Positions 1 to 10,111 of a stretch of DNA of 64,000 nt are shown here, in pieces; the stretch's first letter is position 1, and each line of letters opens with the position of its first letter. This DNA comes from Bacteroidota bacterium (GTDB taxonomy: Bacteria; Bacteroidota; Bacteroidia; B-17B0; Aurantibacillaceae): the NCBI GenBank assembly GCA_029237825.1, contig JAQZBQ010000001.1, forward strand, positions 310,001 to 374,000, written 5' to 3'. The notes beneath the pieces were generated by a model, which was given only the letters and a program-made list of their open reading frames with translations, was not told where the DNA came from and searched no databases. Both the position numbers and the translations under genes were made by a program.

Positions 1-5
1 CTTGA

Positions 6-923
6 TCAATTTTCATCATCTTTCCAGTGTTTCGACTGTTGCTTTGAAAAGCGTAGTCCTAGCATCAATTCATGTGTACCCGTTGAATACTTTCTTAAGT
101 TGGTTGTTGTGAAATCATAAGAATATCCAATCATTAAATAATTCTTATACATAAACCCCAAAAGTGCAGTATAGGCGTCATTATGGCGGTATCCGCCGCC
201 AAGCCACACCTGTTCCTGATAAATGATCCTGGCACCGACATCCAATTTTACAGGCGCAGGGTTAGCATACTTTACCATAAATGAAGGCTCAACTTTAAAA
301 TCATCCCCCACACTAATTTTATATGCACCATTCACTAAAAAATGTGTTACCAATGTACCTTTGTGATCACCATCTTTATATAAGCGGATTGGACTCTGAT
401 ACAACTGCGGCGCACTTACTCCCAGATACCATTTCTCATTATGCACATAAATACCTGCTCCAAGGTCGGGTACAATTTTAGTCTGATACTGTGTGAGTAA
501 ATTCTCATCACCCGAATCGTGTAAATGCAATTTGTGACCATCAATTCCCCATTGCTGAATTCCGGCACTCAAGCCTAATGCCAGTTTCGTTTTTTCAGCG
601 AGTTTAATATGGTATGCATACGCGAGACTGATGCCCACCCTTCTGGTTGGCCCTACGATGTCTGTATAAATGTGTGTTCCAAGTCCCATATTTCTATTTT
701 TTAACGGGCTATGAAGTGTAAGCATGTATGTTCTGGGAGCATCAGTGAGTCCAACCCATTGATAACGGTTGTTGGACCGCACATCGGCATAATTATCCTT
801 ACCTGCCACCGCCGGATTGATAGCCATCTCATTTAACATATACTGCGTGTACTGAGGTAGCTGTTGCGCATGGAGATTTTCCATCACCCAAATAAAAACA
901 CATATTTTAAAAATTGTCTTCAT
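6..923 (-). CDS. PorP/SprF family type IX secretion outer-membrane protein
   Basis: A 305-residue protein with a signal peptide ending near HAQQ (residues 18-21), followed by the family opening QLPQYTQYMLNEMAINPAVAG. The rest is Gly/aromatic-rich beta strand with typical phrases such as GLGTHIYTD and GYSYDF, as expected for an outer-membrane barrel. In Flavobacterium johnsoniae SprF is needed for secretion of the SprB adhesin and is encoded just after sprB. The arrangement is the same here: the gene begins 1 base after the stop of the giant SprB-like gene, so the two are very probably one transcript. Role inferred: dedicated partner of that adhesin at the T9SS or cell surface. Family membership is secure; the partner assignment rests on position. 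Confidence 0.9.
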   Translation of the reverse strand: MKTIFKICVFIWVMENLHAQQLPQYTQYMLNEMAINPAVAGKDNYADVRSNNRYQWVGLTDAPRTYMLTLHSPLKNRNMGLGTHIYTDIVGPTRRVGISLAYAYHIKLAEKTKLALGLSAGIQQWGIDGHKLHLHDSGDENLLTQYQTKIVPDLGAGIYVHNEKWYLGVSAPQLYQSPIRLYKDGDHKGTLVTHFLVNGAYKISVGDDFKVEPSFMVKYANPAPVKLDVGARIIYQEQVWLGGGYRHNDAYTALLGFMYKNYLMIGYSYDFTTTNLRKYSTGTHELMLGLRFSKQQSKHWKDDEN

Positions 924-924
924 C

Positions 925-3900
925 TTATCTGAAAATGGTTAATGGACTGGTGAAAGCTTCCGGGTGCGAAGGATGATTCAAATTAATGATATAATAGTAT
1001 GTTCCTACTGGTAAATCCTTCCCTTTATATTGTCCGTTAAATGGAACAGAATATCCTTTTGAGTAAAACAGCTGTTCTCCCCAACGGTTGTAAACTTCAA
1101 CTTCACAGTCTGGAAATTGAGTGATGAAATCAATTTGCCAAACATCATTTTTCCCATCCCCATTTGGAGAGAACCCGTTCGGGATAATAATTTCAGGGTA
1201 AATGTAAACAGTTACAGTATCTGAATTAGTACAACCATTTGCATCCACCACAGTGACAGTATAAATAGTAGTTAAAGTAGCTGAAGATGTTGGATTAGAA
1301 TTCAATGCATTATCCAGGGAGGTTGACGGGCTCCAGCTATACACACTACCACTTGGCCCAGTTGGGCTACCACCGATAACCGCTGTAGATAAAGTTGGAA
1401 TCGATACGAAAGGACCGGCGTCAACGGATGGGAGCGGAAATAAACTTACGATAACACTATCTCTGTCAGAACAGCCCCCATCAGTAGCTATTAAAACATA
1501 AGTTGTTGTTCCTGCTGAGGAAGGAATAGTAGCAATTGCGGTATTTGATACAACCGTTGATAGCGGAAGCTCAATCCATTGATACGTTAAACCCCCAACC
1601 GAAGCAGATCCGTCAAGTGTAACGGGTCCATTTAGACAAAACATTGTATCTCTGCCAGCATCGGCGGTCACACTTATCAATGCATTTACCTGAATAACCG
1701 AATCTTTCTGGCAGCCACTATTATCGGTAATGGTAACAGAATAGTTCCCACTTAGAATAGCATTCAAATCTTCGGCGGATGAATTATTAGGAGTCCAACT
1801 GTAGGTATATGATGGATTGCCACCGGTTACAGTTATATTAATTGAACCATCCGCAACGGCACTGCAACTGGCATCAGTTACTGTTGCCGTTAAAACAATT
1901 TGCGCCGGATTAGTAAGTGAATAACTTTGGGAACTTGAACATCCGTTTACGTCGGTTACTGTTAATGAGTAACCACCAGCACATAATCCAGTTGCTGTTA
2001 AAGATGAAGAAGATGGCGGTGTCCAGCTGAATGTAAATGGTAAACTACCTCCAGAAGGTATAGCTGTAATTGAACCATCACAGCTATTATAACACGCGAC
2101 GTCAGAAACATTAGGTAAACTGAATATAACCGGCGGTAAAGTAACTAATGAAAAATTTTGAACTGCTTTACATCCTGCATTATCCGTAACGGTAACTGAA
2201 TACGAGCCTGCACAAACTCCGGTAATAGTATTTGTTACAGCCCCATTCGACCATTGCGAAGAATATGGAGAGCTTCCTCCGGTAATGGAAAGAGCGATAC
2301 TTCCATCGCATAAACCCCCGCAGGAAATGTCTGTCTTAGTGAAATTGATTGAAGGACCGTCAACATTCCCGATTGCATATACCTGTGTTTTTGAACATAC
2401 GCCGTCACTTACTGTGAGTGTATAATTCCCTGCTGCCACATTTGAGACCGTTGCCGTATTACCGGCAGGGAGCCACGAATAACTAATCGGGCCGTTACCA
2501 CCTGTAACTACCACAGAAATCGACCCTGTTGGGGATGAACATGATGACTGGGTAATATGTGGCGTTATGGTTAAAGTCGTTGCAGCACCAATAGTTACAC
2601 TTGCAGTACGAACACAACCGTTCGCATCTGTCATATTACAGTAATAGGTTCCGGCACAAAGGTCGGTTAATGTTTGGGATGCAGAATTATTATGTACCCA
2701 GTTGTAGGTTATTGGCGTAACACCTCCTGTGGCGCTCACTGTAACTGTTCCATCGCACGTCCCAGAACAGGATACATCAGCTTTTGTAATTGCTTCTCCG
2801 GTAATTGTGGAAGAACTATTGATCACAACGCTGTTATTTGAAACACAACCATTTCCATCCGTGATTTGAACCATATATAAACCGGCACATAAATTCGTTG
2901 CTGAATTTCCGGTCTGATTATTTGCGCTCCACAGATAACTGTATGATGGCGTTCCCCCTGAAGGGGTTACCGATGCTGACCCGTCACATAATCCACAGCC
3001 AGGCTGATTAACAACCGGTGTGAACGTAATTGGCGATGGTGAATTAATTAAACCCGACATTTCAATAAAACATCCGTTCACGTCTTTTATAGTAACTGTG
3101 TAATCACCATTGCATAAACCGCTGGCTAAAGGTCCTGATTGCCCAACCGGACCTGTCCAGTTGTATGAATAAGGAGGAATGCCTCCGGTTAAGTTGGTTG
3201 CCAAAATTGTTCCGTTACAATCGTTAAAACAATTATTATTGGTTACTACTGTGCTTCCGGTAATGCTAATGAGACTTGGTAAATTATATCCCGCTATAAG
3301 CGTGCATCCTAAAACATCCGTAATAGTTGCCGTATATACACCAGGACATAAATTTGAAATTGTGCCGGTATTTGCTGCCGGTGTCCAGGAATATGTATAT
3401 CCACCGTTTCCACCCGTTGGATTCAAGGCAATTGATCCAATGCAACTGCCCGCGCAAAGTGCACTCACAATATTTTCGTTATCATCAATCAACTGTGGTT
3501 CCAGAATAGTATCCGTTATGAAAAAGAGACAATTATTAGCGTCTTCAATTTGGGCGCTATAAAAGCCGGCACATAATCCGGTAATTAAGCTATTAGTAGA
3601 AACCGGATTAATCCAATTGACTGTATAAGGTGCGGCACCACCAACGGGATTACTAATAGACAAAGCGCCATTGCACTGATTTTTACAAGTAACGTTTGTG
3701 AATGATACAGTTGCTCCACTAGGTCCATTTGAATTGCTTAAGAAAATGGTCACAGTAGAACTACAAGACGCAGCATCATTCACCACCACGGTATAAATAC
3801 CTGCTGGAATTCCGGTTACAACGGTATTTGTTTGTTGTCCTGAGGCGATAATAACTGGGTTTAGCCAGTTATAGGTATAGCCTGGTGTACCACCGGAGGC

Positions 3901-6900
3901 ACTCGCGTTAATTGAACCATTGGACATACCGCAGGAGGCTGGCGAAAGACCAGGGGTAACTGTAATCGTTGAAATTGTTGTTAGTGTGACGGCCTGCGTA
4001 TCTCTGCAAGAATTCAAATCTGAAACAATTAATGTGTAATCACCAGCGCATAAACCAGTGACAGTTTGGTTTGTATTGGACGGCGCTGCCCATAAAAACG
4101 TATACGGTGCGGTACCGCCCACAGGGCTTGCAGAAACCACGCCGTTACAACCTGCACTACAAATTGGATTTGTAAACGTTATGTTTGAAATTAAGGCGGC
4201 AGGCGCAACCAGATTCGTTAAAGCCTGATGCGTACAGAGGCTGTCATCAGTAATTATCAGTGTATAGTTCCCGGCACATAAACCTGTTGCAGCTGGTCCG
4301 TTTCCGCCCGCTGGAAGCCAATTATATTGAAACGATCCGCTTCCACCCGTAACAGTTGTAGTGACAAAGCCATCACATACCGAATTACATTTAGGATTTG
4401 ACGGAGTAAGTGTACTTGAAATTGGTGGAGGTTGTGTAATTGTAAACGAGTGAGACGAGGTACAACCGTTAGCGTCAGTGACAATACCGTTATAAACCCC
4501 TATACATAAGTTATTTATAGTTTGGGATGTTGTTGGCGGGCTTGTATTGTATGAGAATGAATATGGAAGTGTTCCACCAGTTGGATTTAGAGAAGCACTA
4601 CCACTACACTGCCCATTACAAGTAACATTGCGCTTATTGATAGTTGATGTTAAAATGGCTGGCTCACCTATATTAACCGTACCCGAAATGATACAACCAT
4701 TAACATCGCGAATCGCTACTGAATAATTTCCCGAGCATAGGTTCACAATGGTGTCAAGATTGGATCCTGAAAAAGTACCCAATGGAGTCCATGTATATGA
4801 ATAGGGCGCTGAGCCCCCGCTTACTAATGCTTTAACAGAACCGGTACATCCTCCATTACAAAGGACATCTTTTTTGTTAAAGTTTAAAGTTAGAATCGGA
4901 GGTTGTGTGATAACAAACGTATTAGTAACAAAACAATTATTTATATCAGAAATGGTGACAGAATAATTTCCTGCACATAAAGCAGTAGGATCTTCAGCTG
5001 TACCACCAGAAGGAGTCCAGGAGTAAGTGTATGATCCGGCGCCGCCCGAAGCGGTAATATTAATTGAGCCAGAACAAATAGAGTTACAGGCAATATTAGA
5101 AACTATTCCCGACGATGAAATCTGAACAGGTTGAGCAATGTTCACAACCTGGTTGGTCGCACAACCATTACCATCTGTAATTGTTGCCTGGTAATTTCCA
5201 GCACACAAATTCGAAATAACTGTAGTTGTAGAATTTAACGGGGCCGCCCAACTAACATTATATGTGGGAGTTAATGAAGAAATAGTCAGGGACGCGGAAC
5301 CGGTACATGAACCAAAACAAATTACAGAATTAGAGGTAGCCGTAACTGTTGGGCCAAGTGGGTCGCTGAGAGTTGTAGTAAAAGATAATGTACAACCGTT
5401 TGAATCCCTAATGAAAAGAACATAGGTTCCATCACCAAGATTTATTAATGGGTTTGTTGATGGCCCCGGTGTCCATGTGAATGTATAAGAGCCTGAACCA
5501 CCACCGGGAACAAATGAAATAGATCCATCCGTAGTATTACAACCGGACGGATTTACGCTGGTAAACGACGCAGTTAAGACACTTGATTCGGTAATTGAAA
5601 CGACTTGGGTTTGTGAACAATTATTACCATCGGTGGCAGTAACAGTATAATCCCCTGCACATAAGCTGTTAATGGATGGCGTTGTAAATCCTTCCGGTTG
5701 CCACAGGTAAGTAAATGTGCCGGTGCCGCCTGTTGCAGCGACACTCGCAGAACCGTTGCACGAACCACTGCAGTTGATATTTGTTTGATTGACAGTAAGC
5801 GTAATAGCTGGCGGATTTGTGAAGGAAACTACATTGCTGTTGGAGCAACCATTTGCGTCAGAGACCACAACGGTATGTGACCCCGCGCATAAACCTGTTG
5901 CGGTTTGAACACTTTGAATGGGCGCAGGAGTCCAAGTATATGAATACGTTCCTGGTCCTGTTCCACCAGATGCATTAGCAGTAGCAACTCCTGAACAAAT
6001 ACCGTTACAAGATAATACATTACTATTTGCTGTAATAGCGATGTTAATGGTTTGATTTATCTGAACCGTTTGAGTGGATTTACAGCCTCGAATATCGGTC
6101 ACCTCTACAGTATGCGGCCCAACACACAAATTAGTTGGGGATGGTACACTTTGGCCTCCAGGTAACCAGACATAAGTGTAAGGAGCAGTTCCTCCTATCC
6201 CAGCAGCAGTGGCTGCTCCAATACAAATGTTACAGCTGGGTTGAACATTACTTACCGAAGTTGTTAGTACAGCAGGTTGCGCAACGGAGGCAACTGTTGA
6301 AGAAGTACAGCCTCTCGTATCTGTTACCGTAACGATATAATTCCCTGAACATAATCCTGTAGCTACAGACGAGGTTTGAACAGGCGAAGAGTTCCAGCTA
6401 TACACATAGCCCGCCGTGCCTCCTGAAGCGTTTACAAATGTTGTACCGTCACATGCCCCGGCGCAACTTACCGTTCCGTTTGTTGGTGTTAACGTTAGCG
6501 CCGGAGGAGCCACAATAGCAATGGTTTGTGTTTTTACACAACCTTTAAAGTCTGTCACCGTTGCCGTATATGTACCCGAACACAAATTGGAATTAACATT
6601 GCCAACTGTGCCATTGCTCCAGTTAATTGTATAATTCGGAGTCCCACCACTTACCGTTGTGGTTGCTATGCCATTGCACTGTGCATTACAATTAGGGTTA
6701 ACCCCCGTAACTGTAACAGTCATATCAGGAGGTGGAACAATATTTATTGAGGTGGTAGTCTGACAACCTTTGGAATCTGTAACAGTTGCCGTATGAACTC
6801 CGGCGCATTGGTTATTAACAGATGTACCTGTTAATCCACCAGACCAGTTAACTGTATAAGTTGGGGTTCCGCCATTAATTACTGTAGAAATCGTGGAATT

Positions 6901-9420
6901 ACACTGATTAAAACAATTTAAAGCGGTGGAAGATAAAGAGAGGGTTAAAGGATTGGGCTGTGTTAAATTGAGTGTTCTTGTCACAGTACAATTCAGGGCG
7001 TCACGGATAAATAACGTGTATGTCCCTGCGCATAGCCCTGTAAAAGGTGGAGACCCAATTACAGCAGGACCGGATGAAGGTTGCAAGGTAAATGAGTACG
7101 GCGCTGTGCCGCCAGATGGGTTTGAACTGATAATTCCATCACATTGGCCATTACAGGAAGGTGAGACACTACTCGTATTAGGTGTGATTACCAAAGGTTG
7201 AGTGATGGTAACGGTATTTGTCCGGAAGCATAGATTGGCATCGGTTGTTCTAACCGTATAGGTACCGGGACACAGATTTGTTACCGTGCTGGTACTTTGT
7301 CCGGTCGGGTTTCCGGGTGACCACGAATATGTATATGGACTGGTGCCTCCACCAACGCTAGCGGTAGCATTACCATTACAAACCCCAAAACAAGTAATAT
7401 CCGTATGGGCAACTGTTAACGTAATTGCGGGCGGCTGGGTGATTGTAACACTGTTTGAATACGTACAATTAACTGCATCTGTAAGCGTATAGGTATAAGC
7501 GCCCGCGCACAATCCCGTGGCAACTGAACTACTGGATACGGCAGGCGGGGACCAGGAATAAGTATAAGCGCCTGTTCCTCCTGAGGGATGAAGATTGATT
7601 GCACCTATACAAGTAGAATTACAAGCAAGGTTTGTTTGGGTTGGAACCGCAGTAAGTGTTGGAGGAGCTGTCAACGTAAACGTAATGGTTTTTACACAAT
7701 CCAGATTATCAGCTACGGTAACCGTATATGGGCCAGCGCAAAGCGCATTGTTACTAGGGCCAGTAGCCCCCCCGGAGCTCCAGGTATAAGTGTACCCAGC
7801 ACCACTACCCCCAGTTGCAGTGACAGAAGCTGTACCATCGCACAATGATCCACAAATAAGATTTGTTCTTGTAACTGTCAGGGTGATTGCCGGCGGCTGA
7901 GTAACGTTAGTAACGTAGGTAGCTGTACAACTCTTTGTATCGGTAACTGTTGCAGTGATAGCGCCTACACATAAACTGTTTTGCGAAGAACTGCCACCGG
8001 GTGTCAGCGACTGGGTGAACCCTGTGCTCCAGTTAACTGTATATCCGGGAGTTCCTCCTGTTGGCGACACATTTACCGCACCAGTACAAAATCCGTTACA
8101 AGTTATATTTGTTGTTAATCCGTTGGTGAGCAATTGTGGGGGCTGAGCTATTGTTGTTGTAAATGTCGCTGTACATGATTTGGAATCAATAGCTGAAACA
8201 GAAAGAACGCCAGCACACAAATTTGTTATAGACAATGGTCCATTTGTAGTTGTAAAGATAGGCGCAGCTGATGGCGGAGTAATTGTGAAATTATAAGGAG
8301 CAACACCACCTATAAAATTAATTCCTAATGACCCAGTACAAGCGGCGAAACATCTGATAGCATTACTGCCGGTAATAATGGCTGATATGTTAGGCGTTGT
8401 TACCTGAGAAGCCTGTGACTCAATAAATTGATTTTGGTCAAATAAAAGTAACGTGTAATCCGATCCACAGTTACACACACTGTCAATCGTATACGTTCCC
8501 GGAGCCAGGTTATTTATTCCGGGTATAGCGGAACATGATGCTGCATTGTTGATCAGGATATTAAAAGGAGGAGTAACAGGCGGTACGACGGCAGAATAAC
8601 ACGAGGAAGTAGTACTGGGAATTGTAAAGATAATTTTACCGTCGCAACCGGGCACACAGCTCGGTTTTACAACGGTTGGTGTTGGAATACATGGACTTGC
8701 CGGCGAAACAGGTGTTGCATTGAATTTATTAAGAAGTGTGTTTTGTCCGTTGATGTTTGAAGTTAGAAAGCTTCCTTTCAGATGTGAAGAATTAACCATT
8801 TCATCTGAATTATTTGACGAAGAAAACAAGCGGTTCACCTGAAGGTAAGAACGTTTAACATGCAACAAATTATTATTACTCAATCTTAACTCACCAACTT
8901 CAAGGTAGGCATTTTGAAAGGTGATGAAGCTGTTTTCTGCCGATAATAGATTATTGATCCCCGTGATGAGATTCTTAATTATCCATTTTCCGGAAAGAAT
9001 CTTAAAATCGGAATTTAAACGCGCCAAGCCTGTATTAATGGTATTTACTGAAGATGGGGTCGACGAAAACTGATAAGATACATCGGATTTAAAATCCCTC
9101 GAGGTATTTACAAAATCACTGGCTATCTCTAAAACTCCTTGTGGCCCTACACGTTTAAATTCTACGTTATTCCTGGAAACATGTATTGAATTAACCTGTG
9201 ATGCATTATGAATCGAAATGACGATAGGATTAGTAGCTTCCCCGTCGAAAAACACGTTTGAACTACTTGATGGGGAAACACCTGCAGGTATACCATCTTT
9301 TGTGTATGACCAGTGTGACCCATCAGTCCATGCTCCTGAACCTCCAACCCAATAGAAATTTTGGGCTTTTATCGTACAACTCGCTAAAAGAATTATAAAT
9401 AGTAGAAGTTTTCTCGACAT
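925..9420 (-). CDS. giant SprB-repeat gliding/adhesion protein with T9SS type B C-terminal signal
   Basis: A 2831-residue secreted protein. Residues 1-20 are a signal peptide (LLLFIILLASCTIKAQ), followed by the FYWVGGSGAWTDGSHWS opening common in Bacteroidota surface proteins. From about residue 340 to 2585 there are some 29 tandem SprB repeats of about 75 residues, with consensus C-N-G-x-C-D-G, GGTxPYTYSW, LCAGxYTVTVTDxNGC and QPPxITL; a degenerate copy precedes them. Two Ig-like domains follow, then the CHU_C/gliding-motility C-terminal domain (about 2742-2831: IPNGFSPNGDGKND, EVYNRWGEQLF, PVGTYYYIINL). This C-terminus is the type B T9SS sorting signal. By family knowledge it is a surface adhesin like SprB, moved or displayed during gliding. 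It is co-transcribed with the PorP/SprF gene. Gliding itself is inferred. Confidence 0.9.
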   Translation of the reverse strand: MSRKLLLFIILLASCTIKAQNFYWVGGSGAWTDGSHWSYTKDGIPAGVSPSSSSNVFFDGEATNPIVISIHNASQVNSIHVSRNNVEFKRVGPQGVLEIASDFVNTSRDFKSDVSYQFSSTPSSVNTINTGLARLNSDFKILSGKWIIKNLITGINNLLSAENSFITFQNAYLEVGELRLSNNNLLHVKRSYLQVNRLFSSSNNSDEMVNSSHLKGSFLTSNINGQNTLLNKFNATPVSPASPCIPTPTVVKPSCVPGCDGKIIFTIPSTTSSCYSAVVPPVTPPFNILINNAASCSAIPGINNLAPGTYTIDSVCNCGSDYTLLLFDQNQFIESQASQVTTPNISAIITGSNAIRCFAACTGSLGINFIGGVAPYNFTITPPSAAPIFTTTNGPLSITNLCAGVLSVSAIDSKSCTATFTTTIAQPPQLLTNGLTTNITCNGFCTGAVNVSPTGGTPGYTVNWSTGFTQSLTPGGSSSQNSLCVGAITATVTDTKSCTATYVTNVTQPPAITLTVTRTNLICGSLCDGTASVTATGGSGAGYTYTWSSGGATGPSNNALCAGPYTVTVADNLDCVKTITFTLTAPPTLTAVPTQTNLACNSTCIGAINLHPSGGTGAYTYSWSPPAVSSSSVATGLCAGAYTYTLTDAVNCTYSNSVTITQPPAITLTVAHTDITCFGVCNGNATASVGGGTSPYTYSWSPGNPTGQSTSTVTNLCPGTYTVRTTDANLCFRTNTVTITQPLVITPNTSSVSPSCNGQCDGIISSNPSGGTAPYSFTLQPSSGPAVIGSPPFTGLCAGTYTLFIRDALNCTVTRTLNLTQPNPLTLSLSSTALNCFNQCNSTISTVINGGTPTYTVNWSGGLTGTSVNNQCAGVHTATVTDSKGCQTTTSINIVPPPDMTVTVTGVNPNCNAQCNGIATTTVSGGTPNYTINWSNGTVGNVNSNLCSGTYTATVTDFKGCVKTQTIAIVAPPALTLTPTNGTVSCAGACDGTTFVNASGGTAGYVYSWNSSPVQTSSVATGLCSGNYIVTVTDTRGCTSSTVASVAQPAVLTTSVSNVQPSCNICIGAATAAGIGGTAPYTYVWLPGGQSVPSPTNLCVGPHTVEVTDIRGCKSTQTVQINQTINIAITANSNVLSCNGICSGVATANASGGTGPGTYSYTWTPAPIQSVQTATGLCAGSHTVVVSDANGCSNSNVVSFTNPPAITLTVNQTNINCSGSCNGSASVAATGGTGTFTYLWQPEGFTTPSINSLCAGDYTVTATDGNNCSQTQVVSITESSVLTASFTSVNPSGCNTTDGSISFVPGGGSGSYTFTWTPGPSTNPLINLGDGTYVLFIRDSNGCTLSFTTTLSDPLGPTVTATSNSVICFGSCTGSASLTISSLTPTYNVSWAAPLNSTTTVISNLCAGNYQATITDGNGCATNQVVNIAQPVQISSSGIVSNIACNSICSGSINITASGGAGSYTYSWTPSGGTAEDPTALCAGNYSVTISDINNCFVTNTFVITQPPILTLNFNKKDVLCNGGCTGSVKALVSGGSAPYSYTWTPLGTFSGSNLDTIVNLCSGNYSVAIRDVNGCIISGTVNIGEPAILTSTINKRNVTCNGQCSGSASLNPTGGTLPYSFSYNTSPPTTSQTINNLCIGVYNGIVTDANGCTSSHSFTITQPPPISSTLTPSNPKCNSVCDGFVTTTVTGGSGSFQYNWLPAGGNGPAATGLCAGNYTLIITDDSLCTHQALTNLVAPAALISNITFTNPICSAGCNGVVSASPVGGTAPYTFLWAAPSNTNQTVTGLCAGDYTLIVSDLNSCRDTQAVTLTTISTITVTPGLSPASCGMSNGSINASASGGTPGYTYNWLNPVIIASGQQTNTVVTGIPAGIYTVVVNDAASCSSTVTIFLSNSNGPSGATVSFTNVTCKNQCNGALSISNPVGGAAPYTVNWINPVSTNSLITGLCAGFYSAQIEDANNCLFFITDTILEPQLIDDNENIVSALCAGSCIGSIALNPTGGNGGYTYSWTPAANTGTISNLCPGVYTATITDVLGCTLIAGYNLPSLISITGSTVVTNNNCFNDCNGTILATNLTGGIPPYSYNWTGPVGQSGPLASGLCNGDYTVTIKDVNGCFIEMSGLINSPSPITFTPVVNQPGCGLCDGSASVTPSGGTPSYSYLWSANNQTGNSATNLCAGLYMVQITDGNGCVSNNSVVINSSSTITGEAITKADVSCSGTCDGTVTVSATGGVTPITYNWVHNNSASQTLTDLCAGTYYCNMTDANGCVRTASVTIGAATTLTITPHITQSSCSSPTGSISVVVTGGNGPISYSWLPAGNTATVSNVAAGNYTLTVSDGVCSKTQVYAIGNVDGPSINFTKTDISCGGLCDGSIALSITGGSSPYSSQWSNGAVTNTITGVCAGSYSVTVTDNAGCKAVQNFSLVTLPPVIFSLPNVSDVACYNSCDGSITAIPSGGSLPFTFSWTPPSSSSLTATGLCAGGYSLTVTDVNGCSSSQSYSLTNPAQIVLTATVTDASCSAVADGSINITVTGGNPSYTYSWTPNNSSAEDLNAILSGNYSVTITDNSGCQKDSVIQVNALISVTADAGRDTMFCLNGPVTLDGSASVGGLTYQWIELPLSTVVSNTAIATIPSSAGTTTYVLIATDGGCSDRDSVIVSLFPLPSVDAGPFVSIPTLSTAVIGGSPTGPSGSVYSWSPSTSLDNALNSNPTSSATLTTIYTVTVVDANGCTNSDTVTVYIYPEIIIPNGFSPNGDGKNDVWQIDFITQFPDCEVEVYNRWGEQLFYSKGYSVPFNGQYKGKDLPVGTYYYIINLNHPSHPEAFTSPLTIFR
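1660..8400 (-). repeat. about 29 tandem SprB protein repeats encoded in DNA
   Basis: This coding stretch holds about 29 repeats of roughly 220-230 bp. At protein level each carries four cysteines: two in CxxxC at the repeat start, one in LCxG and one in NGC. Four repeats (near 5360-5580, 3740-3960, 2380-2570 and 1660-1890) lack the second and third cysteines. The copies have diverged, so this is an old array and not a recent amplification. Plus-strand open frames opposite it are by-products of the repeat composition. Confidence 0.85.
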
Positions 9421-9445
9421 AACAATTTTTAACTTTTACGAATTT

Positions 9446-9470
9446 AACCTAGTTTAGGTTTCTAAATGTA
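9446..9470 (-). promoter_or_regulatory. putative promoter and inverted repeat upstream of the giant SprB-like gene
   Basis: On the minus strand a TACATTTA box (9463-9470) matches seven of eight positions of the Bacteroidota -7 element TAnnTTTG. Just downstream, near the expected transcription start, is a perfect 6-3-6 inverted repeat, AACCTA-GTT-TAGGTT (9446-9460). This could be an operator or a leader hairpin. Seen by eye only, with no second copy recognised in the window. Confidence 0.4.
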
Positions 9471-9535
9471 AGAAATTAACCCTAATATTAACAATCCAAC
9501 TGTGTGAAACCTATCATTCAGTGATTAAAGAAACG

Positions 9536-10111
9536 ATGAATAAAGACCCTTTAAATACCTGGAAAACACTTTCCTCCGAACTTATCTATGAATCTCCATG
9601 GATTGCCATAAACAAGCATCAGACGATCAATCCTGCCGGAAATCCTGCGATTTACAGTGTTGTTAATTTTAAAAACAAAGCGATCGGTGTACTTCCCTTG
9701 AGCGACGACGGCTTTACGTGGCTTGTGGGACAGTGGCGTTACCCGTTAAATGCCTACAGCTGGGAAATTCCAGAAGGAGGAGGCCCCTTAGATGAAGAGC
9801 CTCTCGATACAGCAGTGCGTGAATTAAAAGAAGAAACAGGCATAATTGCCGCCCATTTCGAGGAGATCATGCAGATGCACCTTAGCAATTCAGTAAGTGA
9901 TGAACATGCCTATATTTTTGTGGCAACAGGGCTTAGTTTTGGCGAGGCAGAACCTGAGGAAAGCGAAGATTTGAAAATTAAAAAAATACATTTTAAGGAT
10001 GTATTTAACATGGTTTTAGATGGTAAAATCACAGACTCGATCAGTGTGGCCGCAATATTTAAAGTAAAATATCTAATAGATCAGGGTAAAATAAAACTTA
10101 CCAACCTGTAA
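9536..10111 (+). CDS. NUDIX hydrolase, ADP-ribose pyrophosphatase-like
   Basis: A 191-residue enzyme with a complete Nudix box around residues 72-94: G-x5-E-x7-REL-x-EE-x-GI, read in GGGPLDE, EPLDTAV and RELKEETGI. This box binds divalent metal and places the catalytic glutamates. The surrounding sequence (WLVGQWRYPL, SWEIPEGG, LSNSVSDEHAYIFVATGL) resembles ADP-ribose/nucleoside-diphosphate-sugar pyrophosphatases of about 190-200 residues. The ATG at 9536 is preferred over the in-frame GTG at 9521. It converges on the KdsC-like gene, with the two stop regions overlapping by 14 bp. Exact substrate is not determined. Confidence 0.85.
   Translation: MNKDPLNTWKTLSSELIYESPWIAINKHQTINPAGNPAIYSVVNFKNKAIGVLPLSDDGFTWLVGQWRYPLNAYSWEIPEGGGPLDEEPLDTAVRELKEETGIIAAHFEEIMQMHLSNSVSDEHAYIFVATGLSFGEAEPEESEDLKIKKIHFKDVFNMVLDGKITDSISVAAIFKVKYLIDQGKIKLTNL

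Noticed and set aside
3179-9347. Many open frames on both strands over the SprB-repeat gene, such as 3179-3562 and 6926-7201 on the plus strand
   Set aside because: They lie opposite or out of frame with a continuous 2831-codon gene and recur with the repeat period; their products are low-complexity and match no family.
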